Notes under the pieces: generated by a model
What the model saw: only the letters and a program-made list of their open reading frames with translations
What the model was told of the DNA's origin: nothing
Databases searched by the model: none
Program-made: the position numbers and the translations under genes
Part shown: positions 16,671-24,860 of the stretch, one piece after another
Layout of the letters: every line of letters begins with the position of its first letter
How positions within the stretch are numbered: the stretch's first letter is position 1
NCBI GenBank assembly: GCA_051861205.1
Contig: JBHYDC010000021.1
Coordinates: 1-64,000 of the forward strand
Length of the DNA stretch: 64,000 bases
From: JBHYDC01 sp051861205
Lineage (GTDB): Bacteria; Pseudomonadota; Alphaproteobacteria; Rhizobiales; Pleomorphomonadaceae
Direction of reading: 5' to 3'

Positions 16671-16978
16671 CGTCTTGCGCTCGGCGACAGACCGGTTTTC
16701 GCGAGCGCGCCTTCCAAAAAATCCTTCTCCAGCGTCAGTTCGCCGATCTTGGCGTGCAGCGTCTTCACATCGACCGTCGGCGCGGCTTCAGCCTTGGTCT
16801 CGTTGCCAAAGACCCCGGCGGCCCCTTCCAGCAGCTGATCCTTCCACTGCTTGATCTGGTTGGCATGCACATCGAACCGCTGCGCCAGCTCCCAGAGCGT
16901 CTTCTCGCCCTTCACCGCCGCCAACGCCACTTGCGCCTTGAAGGCCGGCGTGTGGTTCCGCCGTACGCCTCTCGCCAT
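16667..16978 (-). CDS. IS3-family transposase orfA
   Basis: A 103-residue OrfA, the DNA-binding half of the IS3 transposase. It has the HTH_Tnp_1 helix-turn-helix (AFKAQVALAAVKGEKTLWEL then RFDVHANQIKQWK) and a leucine-zipper-like coil (VDVKTLHAKIGELTLEKDFL). AGGAGAGC precedes its ATG. It overlaps orfB as ATGA, where IS3 elements normally make the OrfAB fusion by frameshifting. OrfA itself looks intact although OrfB is broken. Confidence 0.92.
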   Translation of the reverse strand: MARGVRRNHTPAFKAQVALAAVKGEKTLWELAQRFDVHANQIKQWKDQLLEGAAGVFGNETKAEAAPTVDVKTLHAKIGELTLEKDFLEGALAKTGLSPSARR

Positions 16979-17050
16979 GCTCTCTCCTGCTCTCGGCCAG
17001 CATAGGCCGCGTTCAGGCGAAAACCCACCTATCGACGCCGTTCAGACTCC

Positions 17051-17063
17051 CCGAGCCACTTCT
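17051..17063. repeat. Right terminal inverted repeat of the IS
   Basis: CCGAGCCACTTCT, the exact complement of the left terminal 13 bases. The sequence beyond (CCGAGGGACG) shows no copy of the left flank. Confidence 0.8.
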
Positions 17064-17190
17064 CCGAGGGACGAACCGGAGCGCGCGCCCAAAAGCGGGT
17101 AAAGGCTCGGTGTGTGGGCGTAAGGGCGCGTCACGTCTCAAGGGCGAACACCTAAAGACGGGCGGGCCAGCCGCTGCAGCCGCTGTGGGA

Positions 17191-17910
17191 TCATCCCTTC
17201 AGTTCCCTATATGGGCATACGTCGTCCTCAAACGGCACTCGCCGTCTGCGAAAGATCGAGTCGTCGACGACTGCGGGCCTGCTTATCCGATCCATCCGGA
17301 AATGCCGGAAATCTGTACGTCTCGGATCCCACGCGACGAGATACCAGAGCGGAGGGAGGATTAGCATCGCCTGGGGTTCGACCTCGCGGTCGGTTAAAGC
17401 GCCCTTCGCATCCCGGTAATCGAAGCGCAGAAGCCGTCGCTGAAGAAACGCCAGTTCGAAGGCGGGAAGTAAGGCGGGGTCGACAGGACCGGCGCCCGAG
17501 ATGTCCTGCAATGGCGACAACCGCCCAACATATAGGCAATCCAGAAGAGACCGCAGCTCGCGGACCTTCTCCGGCGGCAGGGCGCGTTCGATCTTGGCGA
17601 GGCCGGCGTCGGCCAGATCGGAAAAGGGAAAGGTCCGAGCGCTGCGCATCGTAGCCACGCTGATCAACAGCGCGAACACCTCCACGACGGAGAGCTGCGA
17701 AGCGGTCTGCACCGAGCGCGGATCAAGCTGAAGGCCGCCTCCTGGCCCGCATTCCGAATGAATGACGAAGCCCTGATCGCGCAGGGCGCCGATGTCGCGT
17801 AGCACCGTGCGGCGCGATACGCCGACCTCGATCGCGAGTTCGTCGACGGTCGCGACCGGAGTGCGTCTGAGGGTGCGGATGATCGCGTCGTGGCGGGTTC
17901 GGATGGTCAC
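17191..17910 (-). CDS. WYL-domain transcriptional regulator (DeoR-type HTH)
   Basis: A 239-residue regulator. Residues 1-60 form a DeoR/YafY-type winged helix (RTPVATVDELAIEVGVSRRT, LRDIGALRDQGFVI). The C-terminal WYL-like domain includes LLRFDYRDAKG and LPPLWYLVAWDPRRTDFRHFRMDRI, where LWYLVAWD is the WYL-type core. The family senses ligands or nucleic acid and often regulates a divergent neighbour; here that is the RidA-like gene, 85 bases away. The start is GTG at 17910 without a ribosome site; TATGAT lies six bases before it, so a leaderless transcript is possible. It sits next to the IS in the accessory region. Confidence 0.85.
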   Translation of the reverse strand: MTIRTRHDAIIRTLRRTPVATVDELAIEVGVSRRTVLRDIGALRDQGFVIHSECGPGGGLQLDPRSVQTASQLSVVEVFALLISVATMRSARTFPFSDLADAGLAKIERALPPEKVRELRSLLDCLYVGRLSPLQDISGAGPVDPALLPAFELAFLQRRLLRFDYRDAKGALTDREVEPQAMLILPPLWYLVAWDPRRTDFRHFRMDRISRPAVVDDSIFRRRRVPFEDDVCPYRELKG

Positions 17911-17995
17911 GATAGCATCATAGCATGAATAGTGACAACTCCTGGCACCATTCGTTTGTATGGCTCGTTCGGTTCAATCGTCAGGGACCAACATC

Positions 17996-18466
17996 ATGTC
18001 ATCAAGCTTCAAACATCTGCTCATCGGAGGAGTGCTGTTCATGGGACTTTCAACAGGCGCCAATGCCAGTGATCTGATTGTCGTCAACCCGCCGATCCTG
18101 GGCGATCCGACGCCCAAGGGCTACAGCACTGCCGTCATCATTCCGGCCGGCAAAAGGATCGCCTTCGTGTCCGGACAAGGCGGCTTTGACAGCAAGGGCG
18201 GGCTGTCCCCCGATTTCGCCACCCAAGTGAAGCAGGCCTACGCCAATCTCGGGCTCGCCCTCGAAGCGATCGGCGCCAGGCCGGATCAGGTCGCTAAGCT
18301 GAACGTGTTCGTGGTCGACCACGATATGTCGAAGCTCGGCGTGCTCACGGAGACCGTGACCCGGACGTTCGGCACGACCCTTCCGGCGCAAACCCTGATC
18401 TCCGTGCCGAAGCTGGCGATCGACCCCATGCTGTTCGAGGTCGAGGCGGTGGTTGCTCTCGACTGA
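17996..18466 (+). CDS. Exported RidA/YjgF-family protein without the catalytic arginine
   Basis: A 156-residue protein with a Sec signal peptide (FKHLLIGGVLFMGLSTGANA) before a RidA domain (FVSGQGGFDSKG, then QVKQAYANLGLALEAIGARP, then VTRTFGTTLPAQTLISV). RidA enzymes hydrolyse reactive enamines and imines, but the arginine needed for this (PARS in E. coli RidA) is Gln132 here (PAQT), so deaminase activity is unlikely. An exported, Arg-less Rid protein may bind a ligand or do something else. AGGGA lies before the ATG at 17996. It is divergent from the WYL regulator and followed after 20 bases by the rarA fragment. Confidence 0.85.
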   Translation: MSSSFKHLLIGGVLFMGLSTGANASDLIVVNPPILGDPTPKGYSTAVIIPAGKRIAFVSGQGGFDSKGGLSPDFATQVKQAYANLGLALEAIGARPDQVAKLNVFVVDHDMSKLGVLTETVTRTFGTTLPAQTLISVPKLAIDPMLFEVEAVVALD

Positions 18467-18487
18467 CGCTAAGAGGAACGTCTTATC

Positions 18488-19177
18488 GTTACGGAAGACC
18501 TGTTCGGTCGGCCGCAGCCCGCAACGTCGTCTTCCGAACGCACGCATTCCCGATCGCCTTTGGCGGTGCGGATGCGGCCGCGGTCGGTCGACGAGGTCGT
18601 CGGACAGGCGCATCTGCTGCGGCCGGGGGCTCCGCTTCGACGGCTCCTGGAAGGTGGGACGGCGGCGTCGGTCGTGCTCTACGGACCTCCGGGTACCGGA
18701 AAGACGACCATCGCCCGTCTGCTCGCCGCCGACGACGCCCGCCACGTCGTAGCGGTGTCGGCCCTCTCCAGCAGCGTGAAGGAACTCCGCGAGATCATCG
18801 ACGACGCACGCCGTCGTCTCGATCGCCACGACCAGCAAACGGTGCTGTTCATCGACGAGGTGCATCGCTTCTCGAAAACCCAGCAGGACGCGCTGCTCGG
18901 AGCCGTGGAAGACCGCATCGTGCTCCTCGTGGCCGCCACGACCGAGAACCCGTCCTTCTCCGTCGTGACGCCGCTGCTGTCGCGGTCGTTGGTGCTGCAG
19001 CTCCAGCCTCTGACCGAGGCCGAGGTCCGCGAGCTACTGGACCGGGCGGTGAGGGATCCCCGTGGTCTCGAAGGTCGCGTCTCGATTGCAGCCGAAGCGA
19101 TGGATGCGTTGGTACGACTCGCTGCCGGCGACGCCCGCTGCGCACTGCATTGGGGGCAGCGGTCGCCCGATTCGTGA
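18488..19177 (+). pseudogene. Truncated rarA, actinobacterial in character
   Basis: About 229 codons matching the N-terminal half of RarA: LAVRMRPRSVDEVVGQAHLL, Walker A GPPGTGKTTIARLL, Walker B VLFIDEVHRFSKTQQDALLG and sensor VAATTENPSFSVVTPLLSRS. The phrase HRFSKTQQDALL and the ending LVRLAAGDAR recall actinobacterial RarA rather than the full alphaproteobacterial copy at 2.6-3.9 kb. The frame starts upstream with TEDLFGRPQ, the usual N-terminus, but the codon expected to be GTG or ATG is GTT, although AAGAGGA lies at the right distance. After AAGDARCAL similarity ends and TGA follows, so the helical C-terminal half is missing. Probably non-functional, and acquired by transfer. Confidence 0.8.
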
Positions 19178-19236
19178 AAGAGCGAGCGATAGTCGAGGTC
19201 ATTCTCACACCGGTGGGCGGCTCTGACACGTCAGGC

Positions 19237-20505
19237 TTACTGAGCAGCTCCCGCCACCGTCAAAGCACAGCGATCGGCGCGGTCGCGGATCATGTTGGCA
19301 AACTGCTCGATAGCCGTTCGGTCCAACTTGGGACGCGAAAGCTCCCCTGCGACGGCGGCTACCTTCTCAAGCACCCCTTTGCTGATCTCCGCAACCCGCC
19401 TTCGTATCAGGGGCACGCCGACTCCCGCGTCCGCCGCAAATGCTGCCCACCCCTTCGCGTCCAGTTCGGCAAGCGTCGCGCGTTTCCCGATCTTCATGGC
19501 GAATTTCGGCGAGAGATCGGGATAGGCAACGGTTGCCAGCAGATCATAGAGCGGGGCGAGACGCGGGCCTTCGGCGTCGTAGAGGATCGAGAAATTCTTG
19601 CCGTGTGCGTCGGCGTTCCCGGCGATCACATTGAAAATCACCGCATCCAGTAGCTTCAGGACATCGACAGCGGGCCTTGCAGCGACGCGGCGGAGCAGCG
19701 CGAAGCAATCCTTGAAGGTCGGGCCGCCCTCGCTGGCGTATTTGGTTTCCGGGGCTACGGCGAGCGCCTGGCAGAAATCCTCCTGATGGATCCGGCGCAC
19801 ACCTCCATCGTCGCCGATGGCGCGGTCGTAGCGCTGGACCAGCAGAAACCTTCGACCCTGAACGATGCGCGCTTCTACCGGCGCGACATCAAGACCGATT
19901 GCGGCGGCAAGGCGCATGACAAAGGCCTCGTTCTCAGTCGTGGCCGTGAAGCGCGATATCGGCGGTTTCAGAATATGCGTCGTCGGCTGGCCCGGCGCAG
20001 GCAACGCCACCGCGCCATCCACCAGCACCACCGGCACCTTCGATTGGGCGCCCGCGAGAGAGAGACGCAGGCCTTCCTCGCCCGCGAGCAGCGGGCGGAC
20101 GGGCAGCGCGTCCAGCACCCGGATCAGGCCTGCATCGTCAAGCGGGGTTGGCCGTTGATCGGGGGCAAGAGTGGCCGGACCTTCGCCAGGCGGAAGAAGC
20201 TGGAGCGCGCCCGCGACATCGCCGCCGAGGCGATCGAGAAGGGCGAAATCATTGGCCCGCGAAACGCCGAGCGCCTGAGCCGCAGCGTCGCGCTGGCTTT
20301 CTTCCGGCAGGAGACCGCCGAAAAACGGGCGGCACTCGCGGCGAGTGAACGGCTCCGCCCGCTTGGGCAGCGAAGCGGACAAGGGCTGCGCTTCCTCATC
20401 GCTCAGCCACTCCGGCGTATAGGCGAAGCCGAGTTCACCATGCTGGTTCTGCGTCAACTGGCCCACAAGGCGCCCGTCCCACCAGATGTCGAGGGTGCGC
20501 GTCAT
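19237..20505 (-). CDS. hipA: HipA-family serine/threonine kinase toxin
   Basis: A 422-residue kinase of a type II toxin-antitoxin module; E. coli HipA phosphorylates glutamyl-tRNA synthetase and induces persistence. Visible elements: couple_hipA N-terminal domain (LDIWWDGRLVGQL), SLAGAQSK at 149-156 with Ser149 at the position of the regulatory autophosphorylation site, VQRYDR at 223-228, catalytic Asp299 in GNADAHGKN and metal-binding Asp321 in LYDLL. All expected catalytic residues are present. Its ATG overlaps the hipB stop by four bases, so antitoxin and toxin are translationally coupled. It converges with the rarA fragment. Confidence 0.93.
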   Translation of the reverse strand: MTRTLDIWWDGRLVGQLTQNQHGELGFAYTPEWLSDEEAQPLSASLPKRAEPFTRRECRPFFGGLLPEESQRDAAAQALGVSRANDFALLDRLGGDVAGALQLLPPGEGPATLAPDQRPTPLDDAGLIRVLDALPVRPLLAGEEGLRLSLAGAQSKVPVVLVDGAVALPAPGQPTTHILKPPISRFTATTENEAFVMRLAAAIGLDVAPVEARIVQGRRFLLVQRYDRAIGDDGGVRRIHQEDFCQALAVAPETKYASEGGPTFKDCFALLRRVAARPAVDVLKLLDAVIFNVIAGNADAHGKNFSILYDAEGPRLAPLYDLLATVAYPDLSPKFAMKIGKRATLAELDAKGWAAFAADAGVGVPLIRRRVAEISKGVLEKVAAVAGELSRPKLDRTAIEQFANMIRDRADRCALTVAGAAQ

Positions 20506-20744
20506 GCTTTCCGCGCTCCTTTGGGCTCGGGCGGCGGTGTGATATCGAGCGAGCATCCGAGTGCAGCCAGGACCTGAAGCGTCTTGCCGATCTGCGCGGT
20601 CGGCTTGCCCGCTTCGAGATCGACGATGAAGCGCAGGCCGACGCCAGCTGCGCCGGCAAGCTCGTCCTGCCGCAGGCCGGCGGCCTTGCGGGTGGTTCGG
20701 ACAATGTCGCCGATCTCGGCGGTGGTGAGGTTGCGTCTGGCCAT
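20502..20744 (-). CDS. hipB: HipB-family antitoxin (XRE repressor)
   Basis: An 80-residue XRE-type helix-turn-helix protein: IGDIVRTTRKAAGLRQDELA, then GVGLRFIVDLEAGKPTAQIG, then a short tail. HipB neutralises HipA and represses the operon by binding palindromes upstream. ATG at 20744 is chosen to give the normal N-terminus; an ATG at 20771 would add nine residues, and neither has a ribosome site. Three related palindromes precede it, the first four bases before the start codon. Confidence 0.9.
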   Translation of the reverse strand: MARRNLTTAEIGDIVRTTRKAAGLRQDELAGAAGVGLRFIVDLEAGKPTAQIGKTLQVLAALGCSLDITPPPEPKGARKA

Positions 20745-20747
20745 GAT

Positions 20748-20765
20748 ATTTACCGAACGGGAAAT
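20748..20765. promoter_or_regulatory. Candidate HipB operator 1
   Basis: ATTTACCG-AA-CGGGAAAT, an 18-base dyad with one mismatched pair, immediately upstream of the hipB start codon. Binding here would block translation-start-proximal transcription. Shares the half-site CGGGAAAT with operator 2. Confidence 0.65.
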
Positions 20766-20796
20766 TATCATGGATTTCTGAGGAATGTCTATAGAA

Positions 20797-20814
20797 ATTT
20801 CCCGAGCGGGAAAT
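20797..20814. promoter_or_regulatory. Candidate HipB operator 2
   Basis: ATTTCCCG-AG-CGGGAAAT, a perfect 18-base dyad. Its centre is 49 bases from that of operator 1. Confidence 0.75.
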
Positions 20815-20846
20815 CCTGCGTCTTGTGGTGGCTTCTGGGCTTGAAT

Positions 20847-20864
20847 TATTCCCGCTCGGGAAAA
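20847..20864. promoter_or_regulatory. Candidate HipB operator 3
   Basis: TATTCCCG-CT-CGGGAAAA, a dyad with one mismatched pair and the same CCCG/CGGG core. Its centre is 50 bases from that of operator 2, so the three sites lie almost exactly on one helical face. Confidence 0.65.
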
Positions 20865-21236
20865 CGGCCTGATCAGATGCCCCAGATGCTGCCGTGACTC
20901 GGCGCCAGTCCGCCGATCACCTGTCTTTCTTCGCCACAGTACGATCTGGCTCCTAGCGCCGCTCAGCCCAGGGGTGCACGCGAAATCTTCACCCCGCGCA
21001 TCGCCGCATTTCTTTGCGCGTATCGCGTTCCCATGCCCGAACAGTGCGGCACCTGACAAAGCGATTGCGCGCGGTGACGGTCCGATGCGCAAGGGGTGTG
21101 GGGCCGAGGCTTCGCCCCGGATGGGGCGATGTGGCTTAGAAAAGCTATCCAAAGGCAATCGCGCAAATGAATTCGGCAGGTTTGTCGTTGCCGGGCGTTT
21201 GAGGGATCTTTAACATCGCGCCCAAGGCGGGGGCGC

Positions 21237-24200
21237 GTGAGAATGACTAGGGCGGAGGACTTTATCGCGCGGTGGCAAGGCCAGGAGGGCGGGCAGGAGC
21301 GGGCAAATTACGCGCTGTTCCTGTCGGAACTCTGTGACGTGCTCGGCGTCGGCCGGCCGGATCCGGCGAGCGCACATGCTGATGCCAACGACTACGTGTT
21401 CGAGCGGGTGGTGAAGGAGACCGCGCGCGACGGAACGGTGTCGTCCAAGCGTATCGACCTTTACAAGCGCGATTGCTTCATCCTGGAGGCCAAGCAGTCG
21501 CGGCTTTCCGGCGACAAGAGCCCGGGCCAACCGACATTGCCCGGCCTGTCCGCAGGCCCGCGCGGCCGCCGAGGCGCGGACCGGGCCTGGGACGTGCTGA
21601 TGCTGAACGCGCGCCGGCAGGCGGAGGACTATGTGCGCCTGCTGCCGGCCACCCATGAGCCGCCGCCGTTCGTGCTCGTTTGCGACGTCGGCCATTGCAT
21701 CGAGGTCTACGCCAATTTCCGGCGGGACGGCAAAGCCTATGACCAATTCCCCGACCGCCGGTCGTTTCGCGTCTACTTGGAAGACCTGCGCGATGCGGCC
21801 GTTCGCGAGCGCCTCTGCCAGATCTGGACGGACCCGATGGCGCTCGACCCATCGCGGCACGCCGCGAAGGTGACGCGGGATATCGCCACGCGGCTCGCCA
21901 AGGTGTCGAAAGCTCTGGAGGATGCCGGACACCCGCCGGAAGACGTGGCGATGTTCCTGATGCGGCTGCTCTTCACGATGTTCGCCGAGGATGTGGACCT
22001 GTTGCCGCGCGATTGCTTCAAGGCGCTGCTGACGGATTGCGAGACCAAGCCCGCGATCTTCCCCGGCATGCTGGAAGAGCTGTGGCGCGCCATGGACGAG
22101 GGCACGTTTTCCGCCACGATCCGGGAGAAGGTTCGCCGGTTTAACGGTGAGTTTTTCAAGAACCGCCGCGCGTTGCCGTTGCCGAAGGAGGAGATCGGCG
22201 AATTGCGCCGCGCCGCCGAGCACAACTGGCGCGACGTGGAGCCGGCCATCTTCGGCACGCTGCTCGAACAGGCGCTGGACCCGGCCGAACGCCGACGCCT
22301 GGGCGCGCACTACACGCCGCGCGCCTATGTGGAGCGGCTGGTGATCGCCACGGTGATCGACCCGCTGCGGGCGGAGTGGGCGGAGGTGCTGTCCACCGCC
22401 GAGCGGCAGAAGGCGGACGGGCGCAGCGCCGACGCGATCAAGACGGTGCAGGCGTTTCTCGACAAGCTGTGCGAGACGCGCGTGCTGGACCCGGCCTGCG
22501 GCACCGGCAACTTCCTCTATGTGGCGCTGGAGTTGATGAAGCGGCTGGAGGGCGAGGTGCTGGAGGCGCTGGCCGACCTTGGCGGGCAGGAGGCGCTGAC
22601 CGGCCTTGGCGGCCACACGGTGGATCCGCATCAGTTCCTTGGCCTGGAACTCAACCCACGCGCGGCCGCGATTGCCGAACTGGTGCTGTGGATCGGCCAT
22701 CTGCAATGGCACGTGCGCACCAAGGGCGGCGAGCCGAACGAGCCGATCCTGCACGCCTTCCATAACATCAAGGCGATGGACGCGGTGCTGACGTGGGATG
22801 GCGCTCCTCTGCCCCGCTTTCAGGCCGGCCGGGAAACATACCCCAACCCGCGCCGGCCGAAGTGGCCGGAGGCGGATTTCATCGTGGGCAATCCGCCGTT
22901 CATCGGCGGCAAGGACATTCGCGCCCGCATGGGCGACGGGTATGCCGAGGCGCTGTGGGCGGCGCACGCGCACATGAACGAAAGCGCTGACTTCGTCATG
23001 TATTGGTGGGACCGCGCGGCGGAGATCCTGCTGCGCAAAGGCACGACGCTGCGGCGCTTCGGATTCGTGACCACGAATTCCATCAGCCAAGTTTTTCAGC
23101 GCCGCGTGATGGAAAGATACCTGACCGCGAAGAAGCCGCTGTCGATCGTGATGGCGATTCCCGATCATCCCTGGACGAAGGTCAGCCGCGACAACGCCGC
23201 CGTGCGCATCGCGATGACGGTGGCCGAGGCGGGGAAACGCGACGGGGTGCTGCGGGAGGTCGAGACGGAGGCGGAGTTGGACACGGACGCCCCGGTGATC
23301 GGGTTTCGCGAGATGGCAGGGGCGGTGAACTCGGATTTGACGGTGGGAGTGGATGTCAGCGCGGCGGTTTCGTTGCAATCAAACGAGGGCCTGTCTTCGC
23401 GTGGAATGGCGCTTCATGGGGCTGGATTCATCGTGACGTCCGAAGAGGCGAAGCATCTTGGCCTGGGGCGACGGGCTGGCCTTGACGCTCACATTCGCGA
23501 GTATCGCAATGGAAAAGATCTGACAGCGCGTTCACGCGGCGTCATGGTGATCGATTTGTTCGGTTTGGAAGCCGAGGAAGTCCGGGCGCGGTTTCCAGAG
23601 GTTTATCAGCACCTTATGAATACAGTAAGAGAAGATCGTCGTAAGCAGTTTGATATTTCGTCGACGAACGATGCAAAGTCATACCTCACATCATGGTGGA
23701 TATTTGGAAAGCCGAGGCAAGAATTGCGCCCAGCGCTTGCTAATTTGCAACGCTATGTAGCGACCGTCGAAACTACAAAGCATCGAGTTTTTCAATTTTT
23801 GAACAAGACAATCATTCCCGACAACATGCTGATTGCGATGGGACTAAGTGACGGCTTCAGCCTGGGCGTTGTTTCAGCGCGAATCCATATTGCTTGGTCA
23901 CTTTCACAAGGTGGTACACTCGAAGACCGGCCTCGCTATTCAAAATCCCGCTGCTTCGACCCGTTCCCATTCCCCGACGCCACCGACACTCAGAAATCCG
24001 CCATCTCCGCCATCGCCGAAGAGCTTGACGCCCATCGCAAGCGGGTTCTGGCCGACCATCCGCATCTGACGCTTACCGGGCTCTACAACGTGCTGGAACG
24101 TCTCCGCGCCGGCGTTCGCCCCGCAGATCTCGACGCCAAGGAACGCCGCATCTTCGACGACGGCCTCGTGCTGATCTTGAAGGAGTTGCACGACCGGCTC

Positions 24201-24650
24201 GACGTCGCGGTGGCGGATGCCTATGGCTGGCCGGCGGATTTGCCGGAAGAGGAGGTGCTGGCCCGGCTCGTCGCGCTCAACAAGGAACGGGCGGCCGAGG
24301 AAAAGCGCGGGCTCGTGCGCTGGCTGCGGCCGGATTATCAGATCCCGCGCTTCGGCTCCGACACCGAGAAGGCCGCGCAGATCGAGGCCGATCTTGGGGG
24401 CGCGGCGGAACCGAGCGTCGCCGGCCCTCGCCCCGCCTTCCCCAAGGCCGAGTTGGAGCAGACCGTCGTCGTCATGGCGGCGCTGGTGAACGCCGCCGGT
24501 CCGATGGACGCGGCGGCCATCGCGGCCTTGTTCAAACCCGGCCGCGCCGTGCGCGCCGCCGTGTCTGACGTGCTGCATTCGCTCTACCGCATGGGGCAGG
24601 CCTCGTCGGCGGACGGCGGCAAGACCTTCGCGCTGCGGCGGGCGGCGTGA
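21237..24650 (+). CDS. MmeI-like (type IIL/IIG) restriction-modification enzyme
   Basis: A single 1137-residue protein combining nuclease, methyltransferase and recognition domains. The N-terminal nuclease motif is D74-X9-E84-A-K86 (RID then ILEAKQS), with the spacing of MmeI. A helical connector follows (to about 350), then the N6-adenine methyltransferase with GAHYTPRAYVERLV (356-369), motif I VLDPACGTGNFLYVAL (416-431) and motif IV NPPF (552-555). The target-recognition part is about residues 700-900, followed by a C-terminal extension, so it is longer than MmeI (about 920). GTG at 21237 follows AAGGCGGGGGC; ATG at 21243 is the alternative. No separate S, R or BREX genes are present. The recognition region is much A/T-richer than the rest. 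Confidence 0.85.
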   Translation: MRMTRAEDFIARWQGQEGGQERANYALFLSELCDVLGVGRPDPASAHADANDYVFERVVKETARDGTVSSKRIDLYKRDCFILEAKQSRLSGDKSPGQPTLPGLSAGPRGRRGADRAWDVLMLNARRQAEDYVRLLPATHEPPPFVLVCDVGHCIEVYANFRRDGKAYDQFPDRRSFRVYLEDLRDAAVRERLCQIWTDPMALDPSRHAAKVTRDIATRLAKVSKALEDAGHPPEDVAMFLMRLLFTMFAEDVDLLPRDCFKALLTDCETKPAIFPGMLEELWRAMDEGTFSATIREKVRRFNGEFFKNRRALPLPKEEIGELRRAAEHNWRDVEPAIFGTLLEQALDPAERRRLGAHYTPRAYVERLVIATVIDPLRAEWAEVLSTAERQKADGRSADAIKTVQAFLDKLCETRVLDPACGTGNFLYVALELMKRLEGEVLEALADLGGQEALTGLGGHTVDPHQFLGLELNPRAAAIAELVLWIGHLQWHVRTKGGEPNEPILHAFHNIKAMDAVLTWDGAPLPRFQAGRETYPNPRRPKWPEADFIVGNPPFIGGKDIRARMGDGYAEALWAAHAHMNESADFVMYWWDRAAEILLRKGTTLRRFGFVTTNSISQVFQRRVMERYLTAKKPLSIVMAIPDHPWTKVSRDNAAVRIAMTVAEAGKRDGVLREVETEAELDTDAPVIGFREMAGAVNSDLTVGVDVSAAVSLQSNEGLSSRGMALHGAGFIVTSEEAKHLGLGRRAGLDAHIREYRNGKDLTARSRGVMVIDLFGLEAEEVRARFPEVYQHLMNTVREDRRKQFDISSTNDAKSYLTSWWIFGKPRQELRPALANLQRYVATVETTKHRVFQFLNKTIIPDNMLIAMGLSDGFSLGVVSARIHIAWSLSQGGTLEDRPRYSKSRCFDPFPFPDATDTQKSAISAIAEELDAHRKRVLADHPHLTLTGLYNVLERLRAGVRPADLDAKERRIFDDGLVLILKELHDRLDVAVADAYGWPADLPEEEVLARLVALNKERAAEEKRGLVRWLRPDYQIPRFGSDTEKAAQIEADLGGAAEPSVAGPRPAFPKAELEQTVVVMAALVNAAGPMDAAAIAALFKPGRAVRAAVSDVLHSLYRMGQASSADGGKTFALRRAA

Positions 24651-24860
24651 CGGTTCAAAACACCCCAGCCGTCGACATTCCCAGCGCGATGGCTCCGGCG
24701 TAGTGGCTTGAATCCCTCGAGTCCGTAGGGCGGATGCGATGTAACCTGCGGGACAGATGGAGCACGCCAGTTCAATGGGAGTGAAAGACGGACAAGAACG
24801 GCAATCAAGCGACGGGGAAAACCGCCACCAAAACTAAGCGCTAGCCGCGATTTGTATCCG

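Larger units (their letters stand above)
15780..17063 (-). mobile_element. Decayed IS3-family insertion sequence
   Basis: About 1.28 kb bounded by imperfect terminal inverted repeats whose outer 13 bases are identical (AGAAGTGGCTCGG at the left end, its complement at the right). It carries orfA and orfB in the IS3 arrangement with an ATGA overlap. orfB has a one-base deletion and a nonsense codon, so the copy is dead. The flanks GGTC and CCGA are not a duplicated target, which points to old insertion or to recombination through the element. Confidence 0.85.

Noticed and set aside
21210..23378. Open frame of 722 codons on the minus strand
   Set aside because: It is antisense to the MmeI-like gene, whose plus-strand frame carries the nuclease and methyltransferase motifs. 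The minus-strand product is Arg/His/Gln-rich with no domain, as expected of a GC-rich shadow.
24651..24860. tRNA or attachment site at the right edge of the accessory region
   Set aside because: CTTGAATCCCTCGAGTCC resembles a T-arm at first sight, but no cloverleaf can be completed and no matching copy exists at the left edge.
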